From Dromaius novaehollandiae (Eukaryota > Chordata > Aves > Casuariiformes > Dromaiidae): a stretch of DNA of 64,000 nucleotides. This document shows, piece after piece, positions 61,270 through 64,000 of the stretch. Numbering within the stretch: position 1 is the first letter of the stretch; each line of letters begins with the position of its first letter. The notes below the pieces were generated by a model that was given only the letters and a program-made list of their open reading frames with translations, was not told where the DNA came from and ran no database searches. The position numbers were made by a program, and so were the translations under genes. The DNA is taken from positions 37,832,563 to 37,896,562 of the forward strand of contig NC_088100.1 of assembly GCF_036370855.1 (NCBI RefSeq). Reading direction: 5' to 3'.

Positions 61270-61560
61270 TTACTTAATGACAGCATTAAGGGCTAGAATT
61301 TCAGCCGTCTTGTTTCCAAGTTTCCCGGTCTCCTCCTGCCCCGCCACCTCTTTGCTCCCTCGCCATCCCAGTATCTGTCCTGCCAACCACACCAGGCTCC
61401 TTTCCCACAGTGGCCAAGTCTTTTCCCTCGTCCCTCCTCGCTCACTTTTGGACCAAGAGCTGCAGTTCCTGCTCCAGATGCCGTGAGGGTTCCCGGCCTT
61501 TGTGAGGACCAAGGGTAGCAAAGGACCCCCACCACCCCCAGAGGGAAGGTGCTCATCAGG
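61270..61560. other. Pyrimidine-rich, relatively GC-rich block
   Basis: The plus strand is rich in C and T from about 61310 to 61450, for example 'cggtctcctcctgccccgcc' at about 61326-61345, with several CpGs. Three overlapping frames (69 codons plus, 83 and 106 codons minus) are open through it, as expected from the composition. No domain or splice pattern supports coding. Confidence 0.5.
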
Positions 61561-61929
61561 CTATGCTGATGGGGCAGCATGGCAGTGGCAAGGGGTAGGG
61601 ACACGTGGTGCACAGCATCCTCAGGGAAATTAACTGCTGGCTGTAACGAGCCTGAGCATCAGCATAGGGATTTTTCAAAGGCACATTACTTGGCCAACCA
61701 TGGGTATATTTACAAAGGAAGAACCCCGCTAAAGAACCCTCCATCCCACAAACACCCTCCCCCAACAAACTCTGCTTGATCCCAAATGGGGCATGTCAAA
61801 AATATGTACATTTTTATAACTGAACAATGGAGCATTTTTTTTTATTAGCAACCATCGTTCCTTTGTCCCCAACTTCTCACCCCCATGGGGGAAAAAAGTC
61901 AAATATTTAGTGTGAAAGATTACAAACAA
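61561..61929. other. Unique non-coding DNA
   Basis: Nothing recognised. Small frames on both strands overlap and have no motif. Confidence 0.5.
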
Positions 61930-62230
61930 ATAGGTTAAAGTTTGGAGAAGTTGTACGCCATTGAAAATTGTTTTGTAATGGAAATTGCAAGGCAACCTTA
62001 GTTATAGTCACTTGTACGTGAGCTGTCTGTAGCTAACGAAGAGGCTGTGATCAGTTACAGCAGCGAGCGCTAGCAGGCATTCAGACTCTGCAGTGGCGGC
62101 AAGGGTTAGGTTGCCTGTACGGCATTTGGGATATACATTAGTCGAGAAGTCCCAGCAGTGTGGTCTGTGGAGCACTTGCCTGTGGTCCACAAAGAACCAC
62201 TTTGTTATGTGATGCTAGATCTCCTCATTT
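61930..62230. repeat. Possible old repeat or conserved element
   Basis: The segment 'gttttgtaatggaaattgca' followed by 'ggcaacctta', then a CpG-bearing part ('gcagcgagcgctagcag') and a semi-palindromic part (GTGGTCTGTGGAGCAC, then GTGGTCCAC), differs in texture from its flanks. It reminds me of an old interspersed repeat in reptile and bird genomes, but I cannot name the family. A conserved non-coding element is the alternative. Confidence 0.3.
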
Positions 62231-64000
62231 CCAACTGCTAAGTTACATTAAAGGACAGATCAGCCTTTCTAATATTTGTCTCAATGGACACAGGCCACCA
62301 CAGGAAGAAATGTTACTGTAATTGTTTGGAAGAAGGGAAGGTTAATGTCATCACAGATGAAACAGAAGAATGTTCACAAGATGATCCCTCTCAGAGGATG
62401 CAGTCTGTGCTATAAAATGAGGGGGAGCCATTGCATTAGACCATTAATTTCACTGGTAATTTTGTATGACGAATCCTTTCCCACACCCTTCTGCCTCCCC
62501 CCAGCTTGCAACCAGTTCTTTACTGCCCCGGTGGGAAAACAGCAGGGATGTCCTCAGTGAACCCTGGGCCTTACTGACTTTGGTGGGAGTCCTCCACAGG
62601 CATGGAGAAAGCTGCCTCGATCTCTCTCAGTTGCAACAGAAATAAAAGTGTTATTTGCTTTGTAAACAAGCTCTATCACACTCTTAGCACGACTTTGTCT
62701 GAAAACTCTCTCTGTGAAAAAACTATTGTAACAAAGCAAATGAGTCACCCCTTCACATCATTTAGACCATTTAGCATATTCATTACAATACAGGCACTTC
62801 ACTGTAAACATAGGCAAGAGGGAGAGGGAAACAAAAAACAGAAATAACTATTCTCTCATCCACATCTACATCCAGAAAAGAACCAGACAGAGGAGGTCTA
62901 ATGCGGTGAGGCCGGCAAATGAGGAAGCAGTAGCTCCAAGGGAGTACCTCCGACAGATGACGGTGCAAAAACATACCGCAAACTTAGAACATCTCAAATC
63001 AGGACAAAGAGGGCGAAATGCATTGCCACTGTCCACAACATTTTTTCCCTTTGTTGATATGGGAATTGCAAGGTATACGGCAGTCCTTCTCTACAGCACT
63101 ACTGGGCCAAGATGTGCCAGGTCTTTCTGTGTTGAGAAGAGCACTCTGTATGCAGGCAAGATTGGAGAAGGTGGATCTGTGGTCTTCCTCTCTGACACAT
63201 GTCTGCTGAGGGCAGCCAAAAAAAAAAAAACAGGAAGAGAAAATAGCCATCAGTGCAATGTGGCTGGATGGGCCTAACTAAAGAAACTTGAATACTTAGC
63301 ATTGCCCAAGAAAAAAAATGCAAACAGATTTAATACAAAATATCTATATTAATACTTTAATATATTCAAAATTCATATATATGCACACATTCATGCACAA
63401 ATTTACTTGTACACACATACAATGAAGACTGCAGTAACTTGTGTACTTTTGGATACATTGTTATTTACCAAACATTATTTACAATAACTTAGTTTATCTT
63501 GAAATTAAACATAGATTCAAGTTCCTGTACCTGAATTCATTCTAACACAGCAGTATTTATCAAATGCTACTTTTGGAGAAAATTATTCAAAAGATCATAG
63601 CATGAATATACATTTTTATCACTAAAGAGAAAAGGACTTCCTACTGGGAGGACTATAAAATTTTTATACCAGAGAGCCTTCTGGGAGAAACCAATTGTAA
63701 GAAAGTAGCTGCTGATTTTCTAGTCAATACTTCAAGAAAAATGTTTTCAATAGCCCACCAATGGATAATAAACTTATTAACATGTTTTAAATCCTAGAAA
63801 AATCATTAAGAACAGCATAAATGAAGAATCAAACAGCCAAAAATTTGCCAACCCCCCCCAAAAAAAGCAGAGGATAGTCAGATGGCTCATCAGAAATCAA
63901 ACACATAATATTGGTGTTTCAAACAGGGACACATAATTCATTTAATTCAGAGTAAAGGTTCTTTTGCAGTAGAATGTTTCTCATTTTCAACTGAGAACTA
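62231..64000. other. Unique non-coding DNA
   Basis: No gene is supported. The 123-codon plus-strand frame at 62906-63277 ends beyond an A12 run that encodes several lysines, and it has no recognised domain. Alternating AT-rich tracts occur near 63350-63420. The window ends without a recognisable feature. Confidence 0.5.

Overview
The window looks like non-coding nuclear DNA from an amniote, most likely a bird. It is AT-rich. I see no bacterial-style gene layout, no convincing protein-coding exon set, no tRNA or rRNA, and no CRISPR array. Open reading frames are short, are scattered over both strands, and carry no domain I recognise. The avian or sauropsid assignment rests on the repeats. Every sizeable mobile element I can identify is a decayed CR1/L3-clade LINE, a CORE-SINE (MIR-like) remnant, or an old interspersed repeat of the kind seen in turtles, crocodilians and birds. 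I see no Alu, L1 or B1/B2 element, and interspersed repeats cover only a small part of the window.

Layout. Positions 1-9.2 kb are unique sequence with no supported gene. An old interspersed repeat lies at about 9.22-9.48 kb, and a MIR-like CORE-SINE on the minus strand at 11.37-11.53 kb. A 106-bp segment at 12517-12622 has good splice-site context and is the better of two weak internal-exon candidates; the other is 16838-16988. A minus-strand CR1/L3 remnant covers about 18.18-18.86 kb and a plus-strand CR1 3' end about 19.78-20.16 kb. From 20.2 to 34.2 kb I see only unique DNA with homopolymer runs and short palindromes. Further minus-strand CR1 pieces lie at 34.17-34.37 and 44.27-44.70 kb, and another MIR-like piece at 41.2-41.34 kb.

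The clearest structure is at about 50.03-52.51 kb. A plus-strand CR1/L3 element has been split by a minus-strand, bird-type CR1 about 1.3 kb long, which gives a nested insertion with a clear order of events. At 53.46-53.64 kb a TATA-like box sits about 50 bp upstream of a short reading frame that starts in good Kozak context and runs to a possible splice donor. This is a candidate promoter and first exon, unproven. The rest, to 64 kb, is unique AT-rich DNA with a 34-base A run, a pyrimidine-rich block and a CpG-containing segment at about 61.93-62.23 kb that may be an old repeat or a conserved element.

Taken together this fits a gene desert or the inside of a very large intron. I found no clear evidence of a novel gene system. 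The candidates listed are modest and would need alignment or RNA data to settle. Repeat identities come from remembered family consensus sequences, not from a search, and their edges are approximate.
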